Positions 1-5,892 of a stretch of 23,977 nt of DNA are shown in pieces. Both the position numbers and the translations under genes were made by a program. The DNA is from an uncultured Roseburia sp. Its GTDB lineage: Bacteria; Bacillota; Clostridia; Lachnospirales; Lachnospiraceae. The notes below the pieces were generated by a model, which was not told the origin of the DNA, ran no database searches, and was given only the letters and a program-made list of their open reading frames with translations. The stretch covers positions 1 to 23,977 of the forward strand of contig CAKRLC010000034.1 in the NCBI GenBank assembly GCA_934358955.1. The letters are read 5' to 3'. The first letter of the stretch is position 1; every line of letters starts with the position of its first letter.

Positions 1-98
1 CTTATTGGAATGTTTGCACAATGAAACTTGTAATATTTCTTTTGTGCAATCTGCTAGCATAAACTTAAATGCAGACCATTTGAGACCCGAATCTTATA
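1..98 (-). repeat. R1 palindromic element, copy a (cut by window start)
   Basis: Reverse-oriented outer arm of the R1 element. Read on the minus strand it starts with the terminal repeat (GATTCGGGTCTCAAATGGTC), then has CAGATTGCACAAAAG, then GTTTCATTGTGCAAACATTCC, which tracks the left arm of the full copy at 5545-5779 almost base for base. The centre and other arm lie beyond the window. It begins 37 bp after the spoIIIAB stop codon, where spoIIIAC would normally follow, so it probably sits inside the spoIIIA operon. Confidence 0.8.
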
Positions 99-135
99 TA
101 GATAAAAATATCAGACTGTTTGCCCCGGCAGTATT

Positions 136-651
136 TTATATCAATAAGAGGATCAGTATCAGACCACACATTACGCTGACCGTCTGATAAACCTTTTGTT
201 TTTCCTGCTTTTGGGCTCTTACTTCTGTGATCTGCTCATCGATTCTTTGCATATAGTGTTTAAAATGGCTTTCGTTGCCTGCTCTGCTGCTTCCAAAAAA
301 TGCACTTCCTGCCTTGCAAAAAAGTTCCAGTTCTTCCTGTGAAAGCGGCAGATTTTTCCGTTGCCTTAAAAGGCAGTCCCGCCATAACATTTCTCCATTT
401 TCCGTTTCCTTTTTTCCAAGCGCCTCACCCATCTGGATACACAGTTTTTGCAATTGCTCATTCCGGCTTGACACCCGGTATGTAAGGATCAGATCCATTG
501 GCTGCATGGAATCTGTGATCTCATTTTCAATATCTAACAGCAGCTTTCTGAAATCATAAAGAAACGCCAGATGATTTTTCAGATCCAATCTGACCTGCCA
601 TGCCAGGCCAATGCTTGCTGCAAGTACCAGGAAGATTCCGATGGTTTTCAT
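136..651 (-). CDS. spoIIIAB: Stage III sporulation protein AB
   Basis: SpoIIIAB is a membrane protein of the SpoIIIA-SpoIIQ channel, which joins mother cell and forespore after engulfment. The 171-residue product has an N-terminal hydrophobic segment (KTIGIFLVLAASIGLAW), a helical charged middle and a C-terminal hydrophobic segment (VSVMCGLILILLLI), as expected for a family of about 170 residues. An ATG two codons upstream (657) is rejected because AGGAG would lie only 2 nt before it. The chosen ATG has AGGAG 7 nt upstream and overlaps the spoIIIAA stop as ATGA, a translational-coupling signature. The stop codon is TAA. Downstream lies R1 copy a; spoIIIAC is not in the window. Synteny with spoIIIAA makes the call firm, although the sequence itself is weakly conserved. 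Confidence 0.9.
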   Translation of the reverse strand: MKTIGIFLVLAASIGLAWQVRLDLKNHLAFLYDFRKLLLDIENEITDSMQPMDLILTYRVSSRNEQLQKLCIQMGEALGKKETENGEMLWRDCLLRQRKNLPLSQEELELFCKAGSAFFGSSRAGNESHFKHYMQRIDEQITEVRAQKQEKQKVYQTVSVMCGLILILLLI

Positions 652-1613
652 CCACATTCTCCTAACAATGCTGCATGACCGTCAAAAATCTGCTGCGTTC
701 TTCTCCCATCCGCTTCCCTTTTCAGGCAGACAAACCGTTGAAACAAGCCTTCCTGGATCCATTTTTTCAGATACGGCTTTTCTTCGAGTTCCTTTATCGA
801 TGATCCGTGAACCGTACCGATCACCCGGCTTCCACAGCTGACCGCCCACTCAACCGCTTTAAAATCCTCCTCTGCGCCAAGTTCATCTACCGCAATCACC
901 TGTGGTGACATGGAACGGATTGCAAACCGGATCCCCTCTGATTTTCTGCATCCATCCAGGACATCGGTTGTCTGTCCAACATCATTTTGCGGCATTCCGT
1001 TATGACAGGCTGCAATCTCAGACCGCTCATCTATCACGCAGACCCGGAATCGTTTTCCATAGGCTTTTCCATCCGAAATACTGCGGACGGCATCCCTCAG
1101 CAATGTTGTTTTTCCCACGCCGGGCTCCGATACGATCAATGTGTTGTAAATCTGGTCATTCCTTCCAAGCTGTTTTAGCATTGCTTCTGCACACCCCCTT
1201 TTCTCATGTGCGATCCGGATATTCAAAAAAGTGACCGGCGAAATTCCAACCATCTTTCCATTTTCCATGACCGCCCTTCCTGCAACGCCCACACGATGTC
1301 CCCCTTCTAAGGTAAGATAACCTTCCTTCATTTCTTCGCGGTATGCATACAGGGAATAATTGCTGATATAATTCATCATCTCCTGGATATCCTGCATCGA
1401 TGCACGGTATAAATCAGAAGCTCCTTTCTCATTCCGTTCCACGCAAAGCCTGATCTGCGTACCTTCTTTTTCAAGAAACCTGCTTTCTTTTCCATAAAAA
1501 AACTCGATCGGTTGTCCGATTCTTACCCGGATCTCTTCCAGTTCCTCCTGCCAGTCTTCTTTCTTAAGACCGTCCCTCAAATGTACCGGAAACAATTGCT
1601 TTATTTCATACAC
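648..1613 (-). CDS. spoIIIAA: Stage III sporulation protein AA, secretion-type ATPase
   Basis: SpoIIIAA is the cytoplasmic ATPase of the SpoIIIA-SpoIIQ channel and is related to VirB11/GspE secretion ATPases. The 321-residue protein has Walker A GVGKTT at about 165-170, a following VCVIDERSEI strand near 191-200 and Walker B VIAVDEL at about 239-245, then a conserved VIGTVHGSS segment. Length fits the family. The start is a GTG with AGGAG 7 nt upstream; the nearby ATG at 1609 is out of frame and soon hits a stop. The gene is first in its operon and overlaps spoIIIAB by ATGA. In Bacillus this operon needs sigma E. I found no convincing sigma E promoter in the short upstream gap, which is filled by an R1 remnant and an R2 element. 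Confidence 0.95.
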   Translation of the reverse strand: MYEIKQLFPVHLRDGLKKEDWQEELEEIRVRIGQPIEFFYGKESRFLEKEGTQIRLCVERNEKGASDLYRASMQDIQEMMNYISNYSLYAYREEMKEGYLTLEGGHRVGVAGRAVMENGKMVGISPVTFLNIRIAHEKRGCAEAMLKQLGRNDQIYNTLIVSEPGVGKTTLLRDAVRSISDGKAYGKRFRVCVIDERSEIAACHNGMPQNDVGQTTDVLDGCRKSEGIRFAIRSMSPQVIAVDELGAEEDFKAVEWAVSCGSRVIGTVHGSSIKELEEKPYLKKWIQEGLFQRFVCLKREADGRRTQQIFDGHAALLGECG

Positions 1614-1640
1614 TGACCTTCTCCTTTCCGGATGTATTTT

Positions 1641-1666
1641 TCAAAAGGTCTTTTGACACCCGAATC
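1641..1666. repeat. R1 remnant: two terminal repeats nearly fused
   Basis: TCAAAAG-GT-CTTTTGA is a perfect 7-bp palindrome with a 2-nt spacer. It runs on into ACACCCGAATC, which is exactly the outer end of R1 (same end at 5765-5779). This looks like an R1 copy that lost its whole interior. It lies 28 bp upstream of the spoIIIAA GTG. Confidence 0.6.
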
Positions 1667-1675
1667 CTATGACAT

Positions 1676-1817
1676 AAAAAGAATGTGCCTTGGCACATTC
1701 TTGCGCCGAGCGCGGTCGCTTGCGACCACCTACATCTTCGCGCGAGTGCGCATCATTGGCACGTTAGTGCCTTTTTGTGTAATAGGGAATTCCAAGGAAT
1801 TTCCTATTACACAAAAA
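1676..1817 (-). repeat. R2 multi-hairpin element, copy A
   Basis: A chain of hairpins. On the plus strand: AAGAATGTGCC/GGCACATTCTT (11 bp, 2-nt spacer), GGTCGC/GCGACC, GGCAC/GTGCC, and a long stem from TTTTTGTGTAATAGG to CCTATTACACAAAAA whose inner part is AATTCC/GGAATT with one mismatch. The shorter copy B at 10230-10296 matches its two ends. On the minus strand the element starts within the T-tract of the argS terminator. Confidence 0.8.
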
Positions 1818-1839
1818 AAGCCATGGGATTTCTCCCATG
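1813..1839 (-). terminator. Intrinsic terminator of argS
   Basis: On the minus strand, CATGGGA-GAAA-TCCCATG (7-bp stem, GNRA-type loop) is followed by GC and seven T. It lies about 40 bp after the argS stop. The T-tract runs directly into the R2 hairpin. Confidence 0.85.
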
Positions 1840-1879
1840 ACTAATTTTATGTCTTGTCTTAAATTTTATGACTGTTTTA

Positions 1880-3667
1880 TTACATTCTTTCCGGTGCAGC
1901 AAATCCTAACACATCGATGCATGTTTCAAGAACTGCTTTTGTAAGCTCTAACAGACGGATATAGGATTTCTGTACTGTTTCGTTCTCCTCAGACATAATC
2001 TTGGTTCCATGATAGAAGCTGTTAAATGCATTTGCCAGATCGTAAATATAAGAACAGATCTTGTGAGGCGCTGTTTCCTCAAATGCATTCTCCATTACTG
2101 CATTGAACTTGGAAAGCTCTAACATTAAATCTTTTTCACTCTTGGAATGAGCTGCTTCGATCACTGCGCCAGTCTCATCTTTTCCAAGTGCATGATATTT
2201 ATTTAAGATAGATTTGATACGAACGATTGTATACAGGATGTATGGGCCTGTGTTTCCTTCGAAGGAAGTGAAACGGTCAATATCAAAGATGTAATCTTTG
2301 CTTGCCTGATTGCTCAGATCCCCATATTTGATTGCAGCAAGCGCTACCATCTTGGCTGTATTCTCTGCTTCTTCTGTGCTGATTCCAAGATTTTCCTTTG
2401 TCTTCTGGTTCTCCTGGATCTTAGCAAGCATCTCCTCATTAATTCCGGAGATCAGATGCTCTAATCGCATAACACCGCCTTCACGGGTCTTGAATGGCTT
2501 GCCATCTTTTCCATTCATTGTACCAAAACCTAAAAACTTCAGTTCTGTTTCCGGTTTTACGATGCCTGTTTTTCTTGCGCAACGGAATACCTGTGTAAAA
2601 TATAACTCCTGACGTTTGTCTACGACATAGATCATCTCATCCGGATTGTAGTCCTTCATTCTCCATACCATAGTTGCAAGGTCTGTTGTATTATAAAGGG
2701 ATGCTCCGTCTGATTTTAAGATCATACATGGAGGGATCTCTTTTGTGTCCGTATCTTCTTTTACATCAACTACGAGAGCGCCATCACTGATGTATGCAAA
2801 GCCGTCATCCTTCATCTTCTGGACCATGTCCGGAATATAAGGCTGCGCATCGGATTCACCCTTCCATAATTCAAATGAAACATTTAAATTTGCATAGTTT
2901 CTCTTCAGGTCTGTTACAGAAACATTTAAAATATGCTGAAGCAACGCCTGATAACCGCGTTTTCCATGCTGTAATTCAAAGGTTGCCTGCATAGCAGCTT
3001 CCTTATAAGCCTCATCCTCTTTGGATTTTTTGCTGGCAGTCGGATAAATCTCTTCCAGCTCGGAAATTGTAAATGGTGGCTCTACCGGGTATTCTCCTGT
3101 ATAAGCGTCATCAAAGTATACTAATTCCGGTCTTCTTAACTTCAGCTCTGTGATAATCAGTCCCATCTGAAGTCCCCAGTCACCCAAATGTACGTCACCG
3201 ATCACATTGTGACCCATAAATTTTCCGATACGCTTTACACTTTCTCCGATGATCGCAGAACGGAGATGTCCTACATGAAGAGGCTTGGCTACGTTTGGTC
3301 CGCCGTAATCGATCATGATCGTCTTTGGTGCGGTTGTCTTTTCACAACCAAAACGGCCTTCATCCTCCTGCATTTTTACGATATAATCAGCAAGATAGGC
3401 TTCATCAATTTTTAAATTAAGAAATCCTGGCTTTACAGATTCTGCCATAGCAAAGATCGGGTTTGCCGCAAGCTTCTCTACTACTTCATCCGCGATCATA
3501 AACGGTGCTTTTTTGTATTCTTTGGCTGCTGCCATTGCACCATTACACTGGTATTCACAAAGATCAGGTCTGTTTGATAAAGTAACCTTTGCATACTTTG
3601 CATCATATCCGCATTCTGTAAATGCTTTTGTTACTTCATCTGTGATCAAATCTAAGATTTTCTTCAT
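1880..3667 (-). CDS. argS: Arginyl-tRNA synthetase
   Basis: Class I aminoacyl-tRNA synthetase that charges tRNA-Arg in the cytoplasm. The 595-residue protein starts with the ArgRS-specific Add1 domain (about 1-100, with VTLSNRPDLCEYQCNGAM), followed by the HIGH-type motif HVGH at 131-134 in PNVAKPLHVGHLRS. KPFKTREGG replaces KMSKS, which is normal for most ArgRS. The C-terminal DALR anticodon-binding domain is marked by TGPYILYTIVRIKSIL. The reading frame opens 14 codons earlier, but the ATG at 3667 has AAAGGAA about 8 nt upstream and begins the typical MKKI sequence. A sigma A-type promoter lies 141 bp upstream and a terminator downstream, so it is probably monocistronic. The roughly 130-nt leader shows no T-box sequence. 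Confidence 0.97.
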   Translation of the reverse strand: MKKILDLITDEVTKAFTECGYDAKYAKVTLSNRPDLCEYQCNGAMAAAKEYKKAPFMIADEVVEKLAANPIFAMAESVKPGFLNLKIDEAYLADYIVKMQEDEGRFGCEKTTAPKTIMIDYGGPNVAKPLHVGHLRSAIIGESVKRIGKFMGHNVIGDVHLGDWGLQMGLIITELKLRRPELVYFDDAYTGEYPVEPPFTISELEEIYPTASKKSKEDEAYKEAAMQATFELQHGKRGYQALLQHILNVSVTDLKRNYANLNVSFELWKGESDAQPYIPDMVQKMKDDGFAYISDGALVVDVKEDTDTKEIPPCMILKSDGASLYNTTDLATMVWRMKDYNPDEMIYVVDKRQELYFTQVFRCARKTGIVKPETELKFLGFGTMNGKDGKPFKTREGGVMRLEHLISGINEEMLAKIQENQKTKENLGISTEEAENTAKMVALAAIKYGDLSNQASKDYIFDIDRFTSFEGNTGPYILYTIVRIKSILNKYHALGKDETGAVIEAAHSKSEKDLMLELSKFNAVMENAFEETAPHKICSYIYDLANAFNSFYHGTKIMSEENETVQKSYIRLLELTKAVLETCIDVLGFAAPERM

Positions 3668-3807
3668 AACTACGTTCCTTTCGTTTTCTGTTGTGCTCTG
3701 ATCCGGCACGCCTCATCAGGGCATCCATTTTCCATTCCTAACTGTGACATTTTTGCTTCACCGGCGGCCAGACTGCCACATGCAAAAAAAGCACATGCTA
3801 ATATTTA

Positions 3808-3836
3808 ATTTTATACATCATTTTCCAAAATGTCAA
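3808..3836 (-). promoter_or_regulatory. Sigma A-type promoter of argS
   Basis: Minus strand TTGACA, 17-bp spacer, TAAAAT. Transcription would start near 3800, giving a leader of about 130 nt. The leader holds a direct repeat of GCATGTG either side of seven T but no T-box motif. The rest of the gap (3837-3927) shows nothing I recognise. Confidence 0.75.
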
Positions 3837-3927
3837 CCACCGAATCTCATTCAATGCAAGGAAATCCCAAGCCATGACAGCATTTATAAAACCTTCTTTT
3901 TCTGTTTAACTCTTTCTTTCATCTGAT

Positions 3928-3981
3928 GCTAAAAAGGTCTGCCTTTCCATAAATGTAAGCAGACCTTTTGATACCCTAATC
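3928..3981 (-). repeat. Miniature R1: terminal repeats with a 16-nt loop
   Basis: On the minus strand GATTAGGGTATCAAAAGG matches the R1 end (GATTCGGGTGTCAAAAGG). It continues to GGTCTGC, a 16-nt loop, and the complementary GCAGACCTTTT. No interior R1 sequence remains. The TAG inside GATTAGGG is the stop codon of queT. Confidence 0.65.
3931..3969 (-). terminator. Terminator of queT, built from R1 ends
   Basis: Minus strand AAAAGGTCTGC, 16-nt loop, GCAGACCTTTTT: an 11-bp perfect stem ending in five T, starting 6 nt after the queT stop. Confidence 0.7.
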
Positions 3982-4491
3982 TTCGTTTTTAAAAACTACG
4001 CCGCGAACCTTTGCCAGTGCATTCAACAGAATCGTTCCGAGAATACAGCAGCAGATCACTTCTCCTGCCCCAACGGTCAGCATGTAAAAAGGAATGGCAA
4101 CATCATGTCCGCCAACTTCCATCGCAAGTCCATAACCGTAGCGCAATACAAATGGGATAATGACCATATTTGCCACTACAGGAGGCAGGGTACATAAAAA
4201 TTTATGACCGCGCAGGAAATAAGTTCCGACTGCACCAAGTAAGGTTGCAAGGCTGCCGAAAACAATATCGTAAATAGCTGCTCCTGTGATCAGATTGCTC
4301 AGAAAACATCCGATCGCAAGTCCCGGGATCGCTGCCGGTGTGAAAAATGGTAAAATGGTAAGTGCTTCTGAAATACGTACCTGGATGGCACCGGAAGCAA
4401 GATTAAATGCACTGATAAAAATAGTCAGTACAACATAGATTGCTGCAATAAGCGCAGCCTGAGTGATAAATAATACTTTTTTGTTTCTCAT
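3976..4491 (-). CDS. queT: QueT-family transporter (queuosine precursor S component)
   Basis: Small integral membrane protein, 171 residues, of the QueT/COG4708 family. These are substrate-binding S components of energy-coupling-factor transporters, predicted to import queuosine precursors such as preQ1. The signature is visible: RISEALTILPFFTPAAIPGL, then GCFLSNLITGAAIYDIVFGSLATLLGA, with about six hydrophobic segments. The frame opens upstream, but the ATG at 4491 has AAAGGAG with an 8-nt gap to the start, just before MRNKK. The gene has its own promoter directly after dapF, a folded leader ending at the ribosome-binding site, and a terminator made of R1 ends. The stop codon TAG is part of the R1 terminal repeat. 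The ECF core genes are not nearby, as is usual for S components that share a common core. Confidence 0.9.
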   Translation of the reverse strand: MRNKKVLFITQAALIAAIYVVLTIFISAFNLASGAIQVRISEALTILPFFTPAAIPGLAIGCFLSNLITGAAIYDIVFGSLATLLGAVGTYFLRGHKFLCTLPPVVANMVIIPFVLRYGYGLAMEVGGHDVAIPFYMLTVGAGEVICCCILGTILLNALAKVRGVVFKNED

Positions 4492-4499
4492 ATGAATTT

Positions 4500-4542
4500 C
4501 TCCTTTAGTTTTGTTTTTCGTCAGGAAGGTTTCGAACTGACG
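4500..4542 (-). promoter_or_regulatory. Candidate preQ1-type leader of queT
   Basis: On the minus strand a 6-bp stem CGTCAG/CTGACG (4519-4542) closes a 12-nt loop containing CCTTC. An A-rich linker (AAAAACAAAACTAA) and the Shine-Dalgarno AAAGGAG follow. The loop CCTT can pair with AAGG of the Shine-Dalgarno, the small H-type pseudoknot layout of preQ1-I riboswitches. QueT genes are well-known preQ1 riboswitch targets. However, the loop does not match the preQ1-I consensus I remember, so this may be a divergent member or a different structure. Confidence 0.4.
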
Positions 4543-4543
4543 C

Positions 4544-4572
4544 AAAAAGTCGTTGCACTTATGCACAACGAC
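4544..4572 (-). terminator. Hairpin with T-tract after dapF
   Basis: Minus strand stem GTCGTTGTGC/GTGCAACGAC (10 bp with two G-T pairs, loop ATAA) followed by five T. It would terminate dapF transcripts. It also begins about where transcription from the queT promoter would start, so it would be the 5' end structure of the queT mRNA. Confidence 0.65.
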
Positions 4573-4576
4573 CTTT

Positions 4577-4605
4577 AAAATATCATATTTTCTCTGCATT
4601 TGCAA
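4577..4605 (-). promoter_or_regulatory. Putative promoter of queT
   Basis: Minus strand TTGCAA, 17-bp spacer, TATTTT. The -35 starts 4 nt after the dapF stop codon. Confidence 0.5.
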
Positions 4606-4609
4606 GTTT

Positions 4610-5449
4610 TCAGGCAAAAAAATTTTCTGCTAAGGTAATACTTCCAATATAAACGACCGGTCCTGTCATATAAATCCGTCCATCCCTGTCAAATTCCACA
4701 AGCAGCTTTCCGCCCTGCATATGGACCATGACACGGTCACCGACCATTCCAAGCCGGTGTGCGGCCGCCGCTGCTGCGCAGGCTCCTGTACCGGATGCGT
4801 ACGTATAACCGGCTCCCCTCTCATAAATCTCAACCTGTATATTTTCCCGGTCTGTCACATGGCACAGCTGCATATTGATCCGGTTTGGAAAATACTTGGA
4901 ATGCTCAACATATGGTCCAAGCTGCATTGCTTTATTCGGGCTGATCTCTTCCATCATCAGGACACAGTTCGGATTTCCGACCGATACACAGGTTGCATTA
5001 TAAAAATTATCGCAAAAGAAGATGGACTCATTTATAATCTCTTTCCCAAAACCGACCACTGGGATCCTTTCCGCCCCGAAACTCGCATATCCCATATCCA
5101 CCTTCATCTCTGTGCCGTCTTTTTCCAAAAATTCCACGATCACCGTTCCTGCCTTTGTCGTCAGCGGATACTGCTTCTCTGTTACATATCCCTCATCCCG
5201 CAGATACTTGGAAAAAATCCGGATCCCGTTTCCACTGCGCTCTGCTTCGCTTCCGTCCGGATTAAAGATCCGTACCCTTATCTCCCCATCCTCAAAAAAA
5301 GGTCCGTACAAAATACCGTCTGCCCCGACTCCTACATTGCGCCTGCACAGCTGCACGATCTGCCGTTCCAGAAGCTGTTCTGTGTTCCGGTTTGGATCGT
5401 AAACCAGGTAATCATTTCCAAGGCCATGATATTTTTTTAATGTGATCAA
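4610..5449 (-). CDS. dapF: Diaminopimelate epimerase homologue with both catalytic Cys replaced by Ser
   Basis: DapF interconverts LL- and meso-diaminopimelate for lysine and peptidoglycan synthesis, using two cysteines as acid and base. The fold signature is complete over 279 residues: YHGLGNDYLVYD near the N-terminus, RIFNPDGSEAERSGNG (61-75), GNPNCVLM, RINMQLCHV and YERGAGYTYASGTGACA (209-225). The two catalytic positions, normally CGNG and ACGTG, are Ser72 (codon AGT) and Ser219 (TCC). Other substrate-contact residues (Asn12, Asn63, Glu210-Arg211) look intact. The start is read as TTG because GGAG lies 8 nt before it and the conserved sequence begins there; in-frame ATGs upstream would add 13 or 17 unconserved residues. 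It may be a serine variant with altered activity, or not a DAP epimerase at all. A terminator follows. Confidence 0.8.
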   Translation of the reverse strand: MITLKKYHGLGNDYLVYDPNRNTEQLLERQIVQLCRRNVGVGADGILYGPFFEDGEIRVRIFNPDGSEAERSGNGIRIFSKYLRDEGYVTEKQYPLTTKAGTVIVEFLEKDGTEMKVDMGYASFGAERIPVVGFGKEIINESIFFCDNFYNATCVSVGNPNCVLMMEEISPNKAMQLGPYVEHSKYFPNRINMQLCHVTDRENIQVEIYERGAGYTYASGTGACAAAAAAHRLGMVGDRVMVHMQGGKLLVEFDRDGRIYMTGPVVYIGSITLAENFFA

Positions 5450-5544
5450 GCTTCCTGCTCCATCATATCCTATTCTTATTTCTATCATATGCTGTTGCAT
5501 TCCAATAATCGACTACAAAATTTTACCGGCAACTTTTATAGAAT

Positions 5545-5779
5545 GATTCGGGGCGTCAAAAGGTTTGCACTTAAGTTTACGCTGTCAGATTGCACAAAAA
5601 AATATTTCAAGTTTCATTGTGCAAACATTCCGATAAGCCTCTGAAAACATGAACCGTGTTCAGCAGAGGCTTCCACGCTTCATGAGTCTTATCTCCATTG
5701 CACAAAGAGAAACTTTCCATATTTCTTTTGTGCAATCTGACAATAAAGGTTATGAAGCTGACCTTTTGACACCCGAATC
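5545..5779 (+). repeat. R1 palindromic element, copy b (complete, 235 bp)
   Basis: Complete nested palindrome. The ends are GATTCGGGGCGTCAAAAGGT and ACCTTTTGACACCCGAATC. Inside them lie CAGATTGCACAAAA (5586-5599) and its exact complement (5726-5739), then GTTTCATTGTGCAA against TTGCACAAAGAGAAAC. The core from 5628 to 5694 is flanked by GATAAG and CTTATC. The core can form AGCCTCTG/CAGAGGCT (5637-5644, 5664-5671) or, alternatively, CATGAAcCGTG/CACGcTTCATG (5648-5658, 5674-5684). It fills most of the gap between the divergent genes dapF and sigG. It has no open reading frame of note and no transposase, so it is a non-autonomous or purely structural repeat. Confidence 0.9.
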
Positions 5780-5892
5780 CTATAATATTTTAACTTTATT
5801 TTCCTGAATAATTTTCCTGGAATCGCCGCATCCTCATTTATAAGCACTGCATCGTCAGTAATACAATAAAAACTGGAGGTTCAATCATTCTT
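5780..5892 (+). promoter_or_regulatory. Upstream region of sigG, promoter not resolved
   Basis: AT-rich segment between R1 copy b and sigG. A sporulation promoter (sigma F or sigma G) is expected. The best candidate is TTATA, 17-bp spacer, AATACAA (from about 5839), loosely like a sigma G promoter; it is not strong. GGAGG at 5875-5879 is the ribosome-binding site, unusually far (13 nt) from the ATG. Confidence 0.3.

Noticed and set aside
5..187. 60-codon plus-strand frame at the window start
   Set aside because: It runs through the R1 repeat and antisense to the end of spoIIIAB, with no ribosome-binding site or recognisable product.
1614..1680. Sigma E promoter for spoIIIAA (AATACAT near 1630)
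   Set aside because: The -10-like string has no -35 at suitable spacing; the region consists mainly of repeat ends.
2480..2510. argS lacking a KMSKS motif
   Set aside because: Most arginyl-tRNA synthetases have a degenerate second signature; this is normal.
3668..3807. Possible T-box riboswitch in the argS leader
   Set aside because: No T-box sequence (GGTGGNACCGCG-like) and no terminator hairpin between promoter and start.
5766..5794. R1 end as an outward promoter: TTGACA in the terminal repeat, followed by TATAAT at 5781 in copy b
   Set aside because: The spacing is only 9 bp. With a 17-bp spacer the -10 would be TTTAAC, and at other copies no good -10 appears.
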